DNA of 58,673 bases, from the IMG/VR virus record IMGVR_UViG_3300021475_000016, positions 1 through 58,673 of that record, one strand, 5' to 3'. The stretch is from a virus. Each line of letters starts with the position of its first letter. Position 1 is the stretch's first letter. The position numbers and the translations under genes were made by a program. Under the pieces are notes generated by a model. The model was given only the letters and a program-made list of their open reading frames with translations, did not search any database and had not been told where the DNA came from. Positions 1 to 7,349 of this stretch are shown in pieces.

Positions 1-580
1 CCAGCCAATCGGCGTGGGTGAACTCCGGCACACTGGGATCTTCGGACAGAGCCTTGAGCCTGTCCAGGTTTATATCCGGCTCACGTCTGGAGGTCTCCCA
101 GGAGAAGACCCGGTCCGAATCCGGAACCGGAATAATGTCCTTGTCAGCCGCGAAGTAATGCCCATCCTTATCGGTCGGAGCATCGAGGGGCTTACCCCCG
201 TTATTGGACTCTTTGGTCACGTCGTTGTGATTGAGGACGGAGGTGCGGATCCCGTCCTTGCGGGACTCGACCATGTTGCCCACCACGTCGAGGGTCTGGC
301 GCTCCTCCATGATGGCGGCCCGCTCTTTGGGCTCCAGCGCCCGGCGCACGGTGGGGACCACCGAGCCGAAGATCTTGAGCAGCTTGGTCAGGGCCTCGAT
401 CTGCTCGTCGGAGATCTTGGCCGCCAGCGGCAGCTTGGGTGGGGTGACAGGGGCCTCGGCCGGACGCCGCCGGACCAGGGCCTTGGCCAGGTCACTCCAG
501 GTGATGGATCCCGAGTTGACGGCCGCGACGACCTCGTCCGGAACGACTTCGAGAGCTTGAGAGGTGGATTGATCAGTCAT
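1..580 (-). CDS. Hypothetical protein, 3' end outside the window
   Basis: Open frame from an ATG at 580 (MTDQSTSQALEVVPDEVV) to the left edge without a stop, so at least 193 residues. The N-terminal part is Ala/Val-rich. A Lys/Leu-rich helical stretch follows around residues 55-75 (SDEQIEALTKLLKIFG), then a charged C-terminal half. No catalytic motif or membrane segment is seen, and I do not recognise the family. It is the most downstream gene of the leftward run. It follows the proline-rich gene after a 38-bp gap, and the ribosome binding site is weak. No function is proposed. Confidence 0.7.
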   Translation of the reverse strand, partial: MTDQSTSQALEVVPDEVVAAVNSGSITWSDLAKALVRRRPAEAPVTPPKLPLAAKISDEQIEALTKLLKIFGSVVPTVRRALEPKERAAIMEERQTLDVVGNMVESRKDGIRTSVLNHNDVTKESNNGGKPLDAPTDKDGHYFAADKDIIPVPDSDRVFSWETSRREPDINLDRLKALSEDPSVPEFTHADWL

Positions 581-618
581 GTACGCGCATCATACCCGAT
601 TCTCAAGCATCCTTCTAG

Positions 619-921
619 TCAGGACGGCGGCGGGCGGCGCGGAGACTTAGAGGAGCGAGTGGACGAAGGAGGGGGCTGGGGAGCCTCCGGAGGGGCCTGA
701 GTGCCCTCAGGAGGCGCTGTAGCAGCCGGTGGCAACCCGGATGGCTCCGGGGGCGGAGGGGGCTCAGGAGCGGGCTCAGGCGTAGGGGCGGGAGTCCCTG
801 GTACCGGCTCGGGCATGGCGGCGGGCTCGACGGGCTCCTTCAGTTCCGCGATCCACTCTTCGGACTCGGTGTCAGGGGCCGGTGCAGACTTGCCCCACGG
901 CCACCACTTCGGGCGTTTCAT
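619..921 (-). CDS. Proline-rich small protein
   Basis: 100 residues starting MKRPKWWPWGKS, preceded by a purine-rich site (GAGAAAGGACC) about 10 bases before the ATG. After an acidic stretch (DTESEEWIAELKE) the chain becomes almost pure Pro/Ala/Glu with PEP and PPP repeats, so it is probably extended or disordered. It has no Cys, no transmembrane segment and no recognisable domain. It lies directly downstream of copy A of the 36-bp repeated element. A linker or adaptor role is possible but unproven. Confidence 0.6.
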   Translation of the reverse strand: MKRPKWWPWGKSAPAPDTESEEWIAELKEPVEPAAMPEPVPGTPAPTPEPAPEPPPPPEPSGLPPAATAPPEGTQAPPEAPQPPPSSTRSSKSPRRPPPS

Positions 922-940
922 CGAGAAGGGGTCCTTTCTC

Positions 941-976
941 TCACCCCTTCAGGGCTCTGGGCTACGACCGGGCAGG
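941..976 (-). promoter_or_regulatory. 36-bp repeated element, copy A
   Basis: Minus-strand copy: CCTGCC, 11 bases, CAGAGC, then CCTGAAGGGGTGA. It sits between the stop of the Cys-rich gene at 979 and the proline-rich gene starting at 921. Spacing between the two halves matches the other seven copies. Unlike the others it lies in the accessory block, so the element is not confined to structural genes. Confidence 0.7.
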
Positions 977-978
977 AG

Positions 979-1170
979 CTACCAGCCGATCTCGTCCTGC
1001 TCCTCCCCGCTGAGCGACCGCTCATGGCACCGGCACCAGCACTGGCCCTGGCACAGGTCATGCTGGTCCTGCTGGCAGGCCACGGTGGCCGTGCGCCCGA
1101 TGGCCCCACCAAGGCGGGGCACCGGAGGGAACGCCTCCATGTTCTCAGGCACGTCGGGCACGTCACTCAT
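979..1170 (-). CDS. Small Cys-rich protein
   Basis: 63 residues (MSDVPDVPENMEAFPPVPRL start). The ATG overlaps the end of the upstream gene at 1163, which argues for this start. The C-terminal half holds a dense Cys/His cluster (ACQQDQHDLCQGQCWCRCHE, residues about 31-50) able to bind a metal ion. It belongs to a chain of tiny overlapping genes, several with zinc-like motifs. Family unknown. Confidence 0.65.
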   Translation of the reverse strand: MSDVPDVPENMEAFPPVPRLGGAIGRTATVACQQDQHDLCQGQCWCRCHERSLSGEEQDEIGW

Positions 1171-1336
1171 GGGGAACCTCAGCCATCTGAGCCTCCCAGC
1201 CCTCCTCCGGCGGCGGCCACTTCTTGGAGCCGTGGCACAGGTGGCAGACCACCATGCCGTAGATGACGTTCTCGATCTCACCCGCCCCGCAACAGTATGG
1301 GCAGATGCCCTTCTGGAGGGCCTCAGACGGCTTCAT
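1163..1336 (-). CDS. Small zinc-knuckle protein
   Basis: 57 residues starting MKPSEALQKGICPYCCGAGE. It has two CxxC-type pairs, CPYC near residue 12 and CHLC near residue 32, with Gly between as in DnaJ-type zinc fingers (CxxCxGxG). Its ATG lies 13 bp inside the end of the upstream gene. Probably a single structural zinc site. Function unknown; nucleic-acid or protein binding is the usual role of such folds. Confidence 0.65.
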   Translation of the reverse strand: MKPSEALQKGICPYCCGAGEIENVIYGMVVCHLCHGSKKWPPPEEGWEAQMAEVPHE

Positions 1337-1595
1337 GGCTGGGCTCGTCGTCAGATGGGTGAGTGGCCGCCACCCAGGCCGCCAGCGCCTCTCTGGCCCG
1401 CTTACCGGGCCTCTGATCGCCCTCAGGGTATAAACGGTCCCCGTGCTCGGAGAAGTCCTCCATGAGGTCCCCACAAGGTGGGTCTGGGAAGAACCCGATG
1501 GCGTGGTAGGTGTCAGCGTCGGCGTAGAAAGCCAGGGCGGAGAGGACCTGCTCGAAGGCGGCTAGCTGGCGCACCATCTCGACGTCGATGCTCAC
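1323..1595 (-). CDS. Hypothetical protein, GTG start
   Basis: 90 residues, starting at a GTG at 1595 that forms a GTGA overlap with the upstream stop; this junction decides the start. The sequence (SIDVEMVRQLAAFEQVLSAL, then FPDPPCGDLMEDFSEHGDRL) is soluble and helical with an acidic middle. I do not recognise a family. It is part of the coupled block 979-3414. Confidence 0.65.
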   Translation of the reverse strand: MSIDVEMVRQLAAFEQVLSALAFYADADTYHAIGFFPDPPCGDLMEDFSEHGDRLYPEGDQRPGKRAREALAAWVAATHPSDDEPSHEAV

Positions 1596-1777
1596 GGTTG
1601 AGGATGATCGGTAGGGGACCACTCCATGGCGTCAGGCAGCACTTCGTAGCCACGCTCGGCCTCGTCGGCCAGGTCCTCGATGTCCTCGTCGGTCAGCACC
1701 CTGCCGGTCTTGGTCACCAGGGGCTCGTCCACCTCTTCCCAGGTGCCGTCATCGTGGCGAACATGGTGTCGGGTCAT
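1592..1777 (-). CDS. RHH/CopG-like small protein
   Basis: 61 residues. The segment VTKTGRVLTDEDIEDLADEA followed by ERGYEV resembles N-terminal segments of actinobacterial ribbon-helix-helix (CopG-type) antitoxin-like proteins, which bind DNA as dimers. The resemblance is from memory, not a search. The start is fixed by an ATGA overlap with the upstream gene at 1774. No partner toxin is recognised next to it, so a DNA-binding role in regulation is only a suggestion. Confidence 0.55.
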   Translation of the reverse strand: MTRHHVRHDDGTWEEVDEPLVTKTGRVLTDEDIEDLADEAERGYEVLPDAMEWSPTDHPQP

Positions 1778-2094
1778 GGCTCCAGCGCCCGCGGGTAGGG
1801 CCGCACCAGGCGCACCTCCTCGTCCTCGATCGCGCCGGGATAGCCCAGTTCGATCACGGTTTGAGCGCCGACGATGTGCTTGCGCCACCACTGGTGCCCG
1901 GCGCGGGCCTGATCCTCGGTGGCGTAGCGGGCCACCGGATGAGCGGCCTCGGCGTCCAGGACGGCCGTCTCGTAGCCCAGGTCGCCGGTCATGGCGGTGT
2001 TGATCACCACACCATCGATATAGGTCCGGGCCAGTTGGGTGGTGCGCTCCGGGTGGAAGACGGCCTCGATCATGCGGTACTCGGGGTCGGTCAT
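1774..2094 (-). CDS. Hypothetical protein
   Basis: 106 residues (MTDPEYRMIEAVFHPERTTQ). The middle, ETAVLDAEAAHPVARYATED followed by QARAGHQWWRKHIV, resembles small actinophage proteins that describe an alpha/beta fold without known activity. No Cys cluster or membrane segment. Coupled by ATGA to the MazG-like gene upstream. Confidence 0.65.
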   Translation of the reverse strand: MTDPEYRMIEAVFHPERTTQLARTYIDGVVINTAMTGDLGYETAVLDAEAAHPVARYATEDQARAGHQWWRKHIVGAQTVIELGYPGAIEDEEVRLVRPYPRALEP

Positions 2095-2354
2095 GTCAGT
2101 CCCTCCAGCCAGGCCACCGCCACCGCCGCCACCTGGATCAGTTCAGTGCGAAGGTCGCGTTTGCCGTTGCCGTCCTCAGGGCGACCCATGGCCTCGGCCA
2201 CCTCCCCGAACTCCTCGGCCAGGACCCGCAGCCGGACGTAGTTGGAGGTGGTCGGGTTCTCGATGCCGTCCCCGTCGCGGCCACCCCACTTGGCGATCTG
2301 GCGGCCGCGCTCGATGGCGACCTCCTCCAGGACGGCCTCGGTGGCGTCAGTCAT
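2091..2354 (-). CDS. MazG-like nucleotide pyrophosphohydrolase-type protein
   Basis: 87 residues. The pattern ERGRQIAKWGG, then LAEEFGEVAEAMGRPE, then LRTELIQVAAVAVAWLEGL matches the helical MazG/all-alpha NTP pyrophosphatase group of phages. The EExxE motif (EEFGE) is the usual Mg-binding part. Family members hydrolyse (d)NTPs to monophosphates, and phages use them to alter nucleotide pools or to counter alarmone-type signals. At 87 residues it is a minimal version. Substrate cannot be told from the sequence. Overlaps both neighbours. Confidence 0.7.
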   Translation of the reverse strand: MTDATEAVLEEVAIERGRQIAKWGGRDGDGIENPTTSNYVRLRVLAEEFGEVAEAMGRPEDGNGKRDLRTELIQVAAVAVAWLEGLT

Positions 2355-2571
2355 AGGTCACCGCCTGGGGCGGGACGTGGTCGCGGAAGGCCTTGGCCCA
2401 GAGTTCCTCCAGACGGGTCTCCTGGGCCGCTGAGCGCCTCCGTAGGGCCTCCAGGTCCTCTAGCTCCTGCTGCTCCTCCGGGGGCAGCGCAGAGCGGATC
2501 TGGGCCTCCTTGACCATGCCGTAGGCCCCGATGCGGGCGGTCCGGCGCTGCCGCTCCTCCTGGAGGCTCAT
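2347..2571 (-). CDS. Hypothetical charged helical protein
   Basis: 74 residues. The Glu/Arg-rich stretch PPEEQQELEDLEALRRRSAA followed by QETRLEELW predicts a long amphipathic helix, possibly a coiled coil. It overlaps the MazG-like gene by 8 bp and is coupled to the gene upstream. No family recognised. Confidence 0.6.
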   Translation of the reverse strand: MSLQEERQRRTARIGAYGMVKEAQIRSALPPEEQQELEDLEALRRRSAAQETRLEELWAKAFRDHVPPQAVTYD

Positions 2572-2939
2572 GGGCAGACCCAGCCCCGAGCACTGGAAGG
2601 AGTGCCGTTGCGGATGTAGTCATCGTTGCAGAGGAAGTGCCCGTTCTCGGGGTTCAGGGTGCCCTCGTTCTCAATGCAGGCCAGGCGGCGCTTCTCCTCC
2701 AGGGTGAAGGTTCGCAGGTTGCCGTCATCATCGAAGTGCTCGCCCTCGTAGTCCTCCAGGTAGGGGTCGTACTCGTCCATCTCGGCCGGGCGGCGGGCGC
2801 AACCCACGCAGATGGGGTCCTCGGGGTCATCGCGGTGGGCCTGGACCACCTCGTAGCGGCGGCGGGCCTCGGTCATGTCGATGCCGTAGAAGGCCGCCGT
2901 GCGGGCCATCTGCTCGTCGGTCAGGGGCATGGGGCTCAT
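2568..2939 (-). CDS. Putative zinc-binding protein
   Basis: 123 residues. It has a CVGC pair near residue 45 and further Cys/His (RRLACIENE, then NGHFLCNDDYI) that could complete a metal site, on a very acidic middle (DEYDPYLEDYEGEHFDDDGN). The start is set by an ATGA overlap with the gene upstream, which ends at 2936. Family unknown. Confidence 0.65.
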   Translation of the reverse strand: MSPMPLTDEQMARTAAFYGIDMTEARRRYEVVQAHRDDPEDPICVGCARRPAEMDEYDPYLEDYEGEHFDDDGNLRTFTLEEKRRLACIENEGTLNPENGHFLCNDDYIRNGTPSSARGWVCP

Positions 2940-3235
2940 GCGCTCTTACTGGCACGCTGGCGGGCCAGGTACTGGCCCATCTTGGAGTTGTCCCACCGGG
3001 CTCGGGTGGCCTCCTGGTCCTCCCGGTGCTTGCGCTGGGCGTCGCGCAGAGTGGGCCAGGCCACCTTGTCGTACAGCCAGCCGCCGGTCGCTGGGCTGGC
3101 CTCGTTGCCGTCGTAGTCGAGGCTCCAGTAGGCGTCGTAGTCCAGACCCTCACGGGTGAGGTGCCCCACCCCGTGACAAGTGGGGCACTCCCGCTCGTAG
3201 TCCCGCATCAGCAGGCGACCGTTGATCTGGGTCAT
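2936..3235 (-). CDS. Small zinc-knuckle protein
   Basis: 99 residues with one CPTCHGVGHL motif near residue 17, a DnaJ-like half site, followed by a Tyr/Asp-rich segment and a basic C-terminus (RWDNSKMGQYLARQRASKSA). With only two Cys it would need a second ligand pair or a dimer to hold zinc. Overlaps both neighbours. Function unknown. Confidence 0.6.
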   Translation of the reverse strand: MTQINGRLLMRDYERECPTCHGVGHLTREGLDYDAYWSLDYDGNEASPATGGWLYDKVAWPTLRDAQRKHREDQEATRARWDNSKMGQYLARQRASKSA

Positions 3236-3414
3236 GACTGGGCACTCCTGACCGGGCTGAAGGGCTGCAGGGCCTCGTAGAGCCTGTCGGCCATGTCTCG
3301 GTCACCGTCGCCCTGCTTGCTCTTGTAAGGGCTCCCACGCAGCCAGTCCTGGGCCTCCCTGGCCACCTCGACCAGGGTCGCCAACTCGGCTTTGGTGACC
3401 TCCTGGGGGCTCAT
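3232..3414 (-). CDS. Hypothetical small protein
   Basis: 60 residues from the ATG at 3414 (MSPQEVTKAELATLVEVARE), chosen because it makes an ATGA overlap with the helicase stop at 3411. A longer in-frame extension to 3654 would lie entirely inside the helicase gene and is low-complexity, so it is rejected. Helical, soluble, no motif. Confidence 0.6.
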   Translation of the reverse strand: MSPQEVTKAELATLVEVAREAQDWLRGSPYKSKQGDGDRDMADRLYEALQPFSPVRSAQS

Positions 3415-5444
3415 GACCGAGCCCCGTCGAAGAAGGCCTTGACCGCCCCCAGGTCCCGCACCAGGGGAGCCGGGGGGAGGGTCTTCAGGATGCGCTTGCC
3501 GTACCCCTTGGAGCAGAGGCGAGGGTCGAGGCAGGCGATGACGCCCCGGTCTGAGCGGTGGCGGATGAGCCGCCCGGCGGCCTGGCTCATGACCAGGCTC
3601 ATCATGGGGATGGACAGATCGTTGAAGCTGTTGCCACCCCGGCGCTCCAGCCACTCGGCCTCGGCCTCGAAGAGGGGCTCGGTGGGCACCGGGAAGGGCA
3701 GCTTGTCGATGATGACCAGGCTGAGCGTCTCGCCCTGGAAGTCCACCCCGGTCATGAAGCTGCGGGTGGCGAAGAGCACCGAGTGGGTGTCGGCGGCGAA
3801 CTGGGCGGCCAGGACCTTGTTGGGGGCCTGACCCTGCATCAGGCAGGTGTAGGGCAGCAGGTCGGCCAGGGCATCGTAGGCGTTCCGCATGGCCTTGATC
3901 GAGGTGAACAGCACCAGCGCCCGGCCGTTCGAAGCGGAGAGCAGGCTGCGGATCTCGTTGATGACGGCGTTGTCGAAGGCCACCCGCTCCTTGGAGGGAT
4001 CCGGCAGGCTAGGCACGAAGGTGATGGCCTGGGTGGTGAAGTCGAACGGGGTGCCCACGTTCAGTTCCCGGTAGGTGTCGAGGCCCAGTTGGCGGGCCAC
4101 GAAGTCGAAGCGGCCCGAGACCTGCAGGGTGGCCGAGGTCAGGATGGCCGTGACCTGGCTGAAGAGGTTCTCGCGCAGCCAGGGGGCCACGTCGATGGGG
4201 CAGGAGTTGATGACCCGCTTGCGGTCGGTCCCGCGCCCGGTCACCTCGACCCAGCGCACCAGTTCATCGAAGTCGGCCGTGACCAGTTCGAGGACCTTGG
4301 CGGCCAGGTTGGCGGAGCGCTTCTTCAGGATCTGCAGGCGGCGCTCGTAGGGCAGCATGTCCTTGGACTTCATGGTGTCAAGCTCGGGGGCGATGCGGGC
4401 CAGGACCCCGGCGTAGACCTGGATGGCCAGGATGTAGTCGGCCCAGGCGTCCTGGTTGAGCACGATGTCGGCCTGGCCCAGGCGGGCGGTGGTCTGGCCG
4501 CTCTTGACCGCGGGCAGGTCATCCAGGGAGTTGAAGAGGACCGTCTGAGCACCCACGGCGTCGCGCTGGGCCTCCAGGAGGGCCTGGGCGTGGTTGTCGT
4601 ACTCCCGGTTGACCAGATTGCGGGCCTCGGCCAGCAGACCCCGCAGGGAGCCCTCGGTGAACTCGTTGCCGAGCGCCGAGCGGGCGTACTCGCGGGCCTC
4701 ATGGGCCTCATCGAAGATGACCACGTCGTAGCGGCCGATCAGGCTGTTGAAGAACAGCAGATCCGCGAAGAGGACGGCATGGTTGACCACCACGATGTGG
4801 GCGTCGGCGGCCCGTAGGCGAGCCTGGGTGGCGTAGCACTCCTTGTTGGTGGAGCAACCATGGACCGAGCAGTTGTCGCTGTCGGCCCGGACCTTGGCCC
4901 ACTCTGCGAAGGGGATCTCCCGGCCCAGGATGGCCTCGAAGTCGCCCTTCTCGCCGGAGAAGCTCTGGTCGGCCAGGTGCTCGTTGGCCAGGCGGATGAT
5001 GTCGCCCAGGCCAGACACCTCGGAGGGATCGACGGCCCGAGCCCGGTTGGCGCACAGATAGTTCGAGCGGCCCTTGAGCATGGCCCAGCGGAAGTTGATC
5101 CCGAACTGGTCAGCGAAGAAGCTCTGCAGGTTGGGCAGGTCCCGCTCGGTGATCTGGTCCTGGAGGGCCTTGGTGGCCGTGGCGTAGACCACCCGGCGGG
5201 GCTCGCCATCCGCGGAGCGCCCGGAGGTGGTCCACAGGATGGAGGGGATGAGGTTGGCGAAGGACTTGCCGGTGCCGCAGCCCGCCTCGGCCAGGAGGTG
5301 GAAGCCCTGGTCCAGAGCCTGGGAGTTGAGTTCAGCCAGGGCCACCTGGGGGAGGCGGCGCTCGTAGCCAGGGATCAGTTCGGCCATCTTGGCCTCCACA
5401 TCGGCGTTGGTCACGCCGTGCGGTGCGGGAGTGGTGGTCTGCAT
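3411..5444 (-). CDS. DinG/XPD-like Fe-S superfamily 2 helicase
   Basis: 677 residues from the ATG at 5444 (MQTTTPAPHG), preceded by AGGG eight bases upstream; an ATG at 5480 would add 12 residues. Walker A is AGCGTGKS (about 54-61). Four cysteines (about 131, 192, 197, 203) lie between motifs I and II, as in the 4Fe-4S domain of XPD/DinG enzymes. The DEAH box is near 245-248 and motif VI (QAAGRLIRHRSDRG) near 621. The family unwinds DNA 5' to 3' and resolves forks, R-loops or G4. It probably acts in phage replication or repair. It heads the block of small overlapping genes down to 979. Confidence 0.9.
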   Translation of the reverse strand: MQTTTPAPHGVTNADVEAKMAELIPGYERRLPQVALAELNSQALDQGFHLLAEAGCGTGKSFANLIPSILWTTSGRSADGEPRRVVYATATKALQDQITERDLPNLQSFFADQFGINFRWAMLKGRSNYLCANRARAVDPSEVSGLGDIIRLANEHLADQSFSGEKGDFEAILGREIPFAEWAKVRADSDNCSVHGCSTNKECYATQARLRAADAHIVVVNHAVLFADLLFFNSLIGRYDVVIFDEAHEAREYARSALGNEFTEGSLRGLLAEARNLVNREYDNHAQALLEAQRDAVGAQTVLFNSLDDLPAVKSGQTTARLGQADIVLNQDAWADYILAIQVYAGVLARIAPELDTMKSKDMLPYERRLQILKKRSANLAAKVLELVTADFDELVRWVEVTGRGTDRKRVINSCPIDVAPWLRENLFSQVTAILTSATLQVSGRFDFVARQLGLDTYRELNVGTPFDFTTQAITFVPSLPDPSKERVAFDNAVINEIRSLLSASNGRALVLFTSIKAMRNAYDALADLLPYTCLMQGQAPNKVLAAQFAADTHSVLFATRSFMTGVDFQGETLSLVIIDKLPFPVPTEPLFEAEAEWLERRGGNSFNDLSIPMMSLVMSQAAGRLIRHRSDRGVIACLDPRLCSKGYGKRILKTLPPAPLVRDLGAVKAFFDGARS

Positions 5445-5471
5445 GGTTATAACCCTAGCAGGTGGGTAGGA

Positions 5472-5493
5472 CATTAGCAAGTCACCTTAGAGA
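5472..5493 (-). repeat. ATTAGCAAGTC repeat, copy 1
   Basis: Plus-strand ATTAGCAAGTCACCTTAGA (5473-5491) matches 7350-7368 with one mismatch, and both are followed by a CACTGG/TGCTGG-like stretch. Both copies lie upstream of genes at the start of leftward transcription units. Likely an operator or promoter component. Confidence 0.6.
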
Positions 5494-5606
5494 AGTGCTG
5501 GAGGTGGAGGATCGAACTCTCAGGGGCTCCCGCTGTACGTGGCCTTTTCCGTCGCCAAGTGACCCCTCCAGCCGAGCCCCAGTGTCTACATGCGCGACCG
5601 GGGCTC

Positions 5607-5620
5607 TTCCCTGCAGGGAA
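5607..5620. terminator. 14-bp palindrome after the VWA gene
   Basis: TTCCCTGCAGGGAA is a perfect palindrome starting two bases after the VWA stop codon on the minus strand. It can form a stem at the mRNA 3' end, but no U-tract follows. It may be a transcript-end hairpin or simply a protein-binding palindrome. Confidence 0.35.
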
Positions 5621-5622
5621 AG

Positions 5623-6285
5623 CTACCCGATCATGGCCACCAGGCCGTCTGCGATGACGTTGGGGTCGGTCTCGCCCCCGAAGGTCAGCACCCGGACGTG
5701 GTCGTTGCCCGCGGCCACGTTCTGGAAGCTGGCCAGGGCCGAGTCATGCTCCGCTCCGTAGCCCACGATGGCGATGGCCACGTAGGTGCCGCCCTTGGCC
5801 TGGGCCATGGTGGCGGCGAACTCGGCCGCGTCATCAGCCTCCCCATCGGTGATGACCAGGGCCATGAGGGCGGGCCGATCGGTCTTGGGCTGATCCCCGA
5901 ACTCCTCCATGTAGGTGTCCACCAGCAGGTTCCAGCCCGGCATGATCTGGGTGCCGCCACCCCACTGGATGGAGTTCCACTTCTCCACCAGATTGCGGGT
6001 GGAGATGTCGTCCAGGTTCTTGGCGCTGCCCCCGGCGAAGGTGACGGTCATGACGCCGCCCTTGTCCTCCCCGGCCGCCTGCTCCTTGGCCTCCTGGGAG
6101 TCCTTGGCCTCCAGCACCTCGATGATGCGCCCGATGGCCTCATGCACCACCTCACGGCGCTCCACCTTGCTGCCATCCGCGGCCGGGAAGCTCATGGACC
6201 CGGTGGTGTCGAGCAGGAGCATGGGCTCCGTCTCGGTCTTGGTCAGCGGAGAGAGGTCGTTGACAGAGGGTTCGGAAGCCGTCAT
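5623..6285 (-). CDS. von Willebrand factor A (VWA) domain protein
   Basis: 220 residues. A MIDAS-like motif LLLDTTGSMS (about 23-32) follows a short N-terminal tail, and VITDGEADD near residue 150 is the typical second VWA strand. The whole protein is essentially one VWA domain, which binds Mg and mediates protein contact. In phages such proteins are found but their partners are poorly known; in bacteria they pair with MoxR-type AAA ATPases, none of which is seen here. The start ATG at 6285 has a GAAAGGG site. A T-rich repeat lies just upstream (6304-6322). Confidence 0.85.
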   Translation of the reverse strand: MTASEPSVNDLSPLTKTETEPMLLLDTTGSMSFPAADGSKVERREVVHEAIGRIIEVLEAKDSQEAKEQAAGEDKGGVMTVTFAGGSAKNLDDISTRNLVEKWNSIQWGGGTQIMPGWNLLVDTYMEEFGDQPKTDRPALMALVITDGEADDAAEFAATMAQAKGGTYVAIAIVGYGAEHDSALASFQNVAAGNDHVRVLTFGGETDPNVIADGLVAMIG

Positions 6286-6303
6286 GGTTTGTGCCCTTTC
6301 GCT

Positions 6304-6322
6304 AGTTCAAAAAAACTGCTGG
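6304..6322 (-). repeat. AGTT-A5-AACTGCTG repeat, copy 1
   Basis: Plus strand AGTTCAAAAAAACTGCTGG. The minus strand reads CAGCAGTTTTTTTGAACT followed by a GAAAGGG ribosome site and the VWA start at 6285. A near-identical element (AGTTAAAAAGAACTGCTGA) lies at 56552-56570, again before a GAAAGGAG site and an ATG. Probably a shared expression signal. Confidence 0.5.
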
Positions 6323-6428
6323 TTGGGTGGAGAGGGAGGGATCCTCCGGTGGCGGGTTCCCGAGGACCAGCCTCCCCCTCCGGCGGTCCGCTGGCGAGGG
6401 GCGGTACCCCATCAGCGGTGCCATTCCC

Positions 6429-6442
6429 AGATCACTTTAGCT
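6429..6442 (-). repeat. TCACTTTAGC repeat, copy 1
   Basis: AGATCACTTTAGCT in the 182-base gap between the VWA gene and the gene ending at 6468. It matches CATCACTTTAGC at 7325-7336 and resembles the TCACCTTAG/TCGCCTTAG cores at 5482 and 7359. It is a candidate binding site common to the left block. Confidence 0.45.
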
Positions 6443-6467
6443 GGTCGCGGTCATCCAAAGCTAGTTG

Positions 6468-6929
6468 CTAACCCTCCTTTTTCAACTCAGGCAAAATATC
6501 GGTTCCATCCCGCAGATCCTGGACGTAGACAAGGGCGCAATCCCAGCAGTAAAACCTCGGTCCCGGTGCGGCGTCCACCTCGGATTCGATGGCCACGTTA
6601 GCCCCGTTCTGGCAGGGTCCTTCCGGCTGGTAGCCGAGGGGCAGGTTGCCCCAGGAGATGAGCCGGACCTGCTGCTCGGCGCTGAGCCCGTTGAAGCAGG
6701 GCAGGCCGTACCAGCCCCGCCGATCGGGCAGCGGGGGAGCCAGGCGGGCGAAGATCTCCTCGTCGGTCTCGCCGGTCAGGCTGGCGATGGCGATGACCAG
6801 CCCGTCCGCGGTGCCCGAGGGATGGTAGGTGGTGGCATCGATCCGCAGGGACGGCTTGGTCACGTCCTTGGCCAACTGAGCGGCCAGCTTGGCCTCCAGG
6901 GCCGGGAGGCTGGATTGCTTGGGGCTCAT
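6468..6929 (-). CDS. Hypothetical protein with a C-terminal Cys pair
   Basis: 153 residues (MSPKQSSLPALEAKLAAQLA). The middle is rich in Gly/Pro/Leu (RRGWYGLPCFNGLSAEQQ), and the end has PGPRFYCWDCALVYVQDLRD, a CWDC pair like one half of a zinc ribbon; earlier Cys (LPCF, GPCQ) could supply the rest. Coupled by ATGA to the gene upstream (6926). Family not recognised. Confidence 0.65.
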   Translation of the reverse strand: MSPKQSSLPALEAKLAAQLAKDVTKPSLRIDATTYHPSGTADGLVIAIASLTGETDEEIFARLAPPLPDRRGWYGLPCFNGLSAEQQVRLISWGNLPLGYQPEGPCQNGANVAIESEVDAAPGPRFYCWDCALVYVQDLRDGTDILPELKKEG

Positions 6930-7276
6930 GATCGAGTCCGGGCGATGCGGTCGAGGGCCAGAAGGTAGGTGCCCCCGTTACGGGGGTCGGCCACCTGGAC
7001 GAAGGTCTGGTCGTTCTCGGTGGTGATGGCCCGCACCGTGGTGCGGAACTTGCGGCCGCCCTTCTTGTGCTGGGCCAGGACGGTGTCGCCCACCTTGAGG
7101 GTCCAGCGAGGCGAGACCTTGACAGAGGAGTTGTGCAGGGTGGCCTTGATGGGCTTGGGGGTGTAGCTGGCCCGCTTGGGCACGGTCGCCCCGGTCACCC
7201 GGTCGATGCTGACGACGGTGCCGTCCTCAGCCTTGATGGTTATCAAGCCATCGGTGATGTGGATGTTGATCGGCAA
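6926..7276 (-). CDS. Hypothetical beta-rich protein, probable TTG start
   Basis: 116 residues if started at the TTG at 7276, which has an AGGAG site five bases upstream (minus-strand AGGAGATCCCTTG). An ATG at 7357 is in frame but would include the TCACTTTAGC repeat and has no good site. The sequence alternates beta strands (INIHITDGLITIKAEDGTVV, then LKVGDTVLAQHKKGGRKFRT), with a segment like an SH3/KOW fold. Function unknown. Confidence 0.55.
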   Translation of the reverse strand: MPINIHITDGLITIKAEDGTVVSIDRVTGATVPKRASYTPKPIKATLHNSSVKVSPRWTLKVGDTVLAQHKKGGRKFRTTVRAITTENDQTFVQVADPRNGGTYLLALDRIARTRS

Positions 7277-7324
7277 GGGATCTCCTGTGTGGTGGATTTG
7301 TAGAGAGGGTCTGATCCCCTCTGC

Positions 7325-7336
7325 CATCACTTTAGC
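7325..7336 (-). repeat. TCACTTTAGC repeat, copy 2
   Basis: CATCACTTTAGC, 14 bases from the second ATTAGCAAGTC repeat, upstream of the gene starting at 7276. The core equals that at 6432-6441. Two related motifs side by side suggest a composite operator. Confidence 0.45.
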
Positions 7337-7349
7337 AGATACCGTTTCG

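Larger units (their letters stand above)
5445..5622. other. Intergenic region upstream of the DinG-like gene
   Basis: 178 bases with no credible gene. They hold one copy of the ATTAGCAAGTC repeat (5472-5493), a pair of complementary ends (GCTGGAGG / CCTCCAGC on the minus strand, about 5497-5573) enclosing a GTTCGATCC box that looks tRNA-like but does not fold as a tRNA, and a palindrome at 5607-5620. It likely carries the promoter and 5' leader for the helicase operon. Confidence 0.5.

Noticed and set aside
3415-3654. N-terminal extension of the 60-residue gene inside the helicase gene
   Set aside because: The ATG at 3414 has the usual overlap with the upstream stop, and the extension is a His/Pro/Arg-rich antiframe sequence.
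3558-4817. 419-codon open frame on the plus strand opposite the DinG-like helicase
   Set aside because: The reverse frame of a GC-rich gene; Gly/Val/Ala/Asp/His-rich without any domain, while the minus frame has complete helicase motifs.
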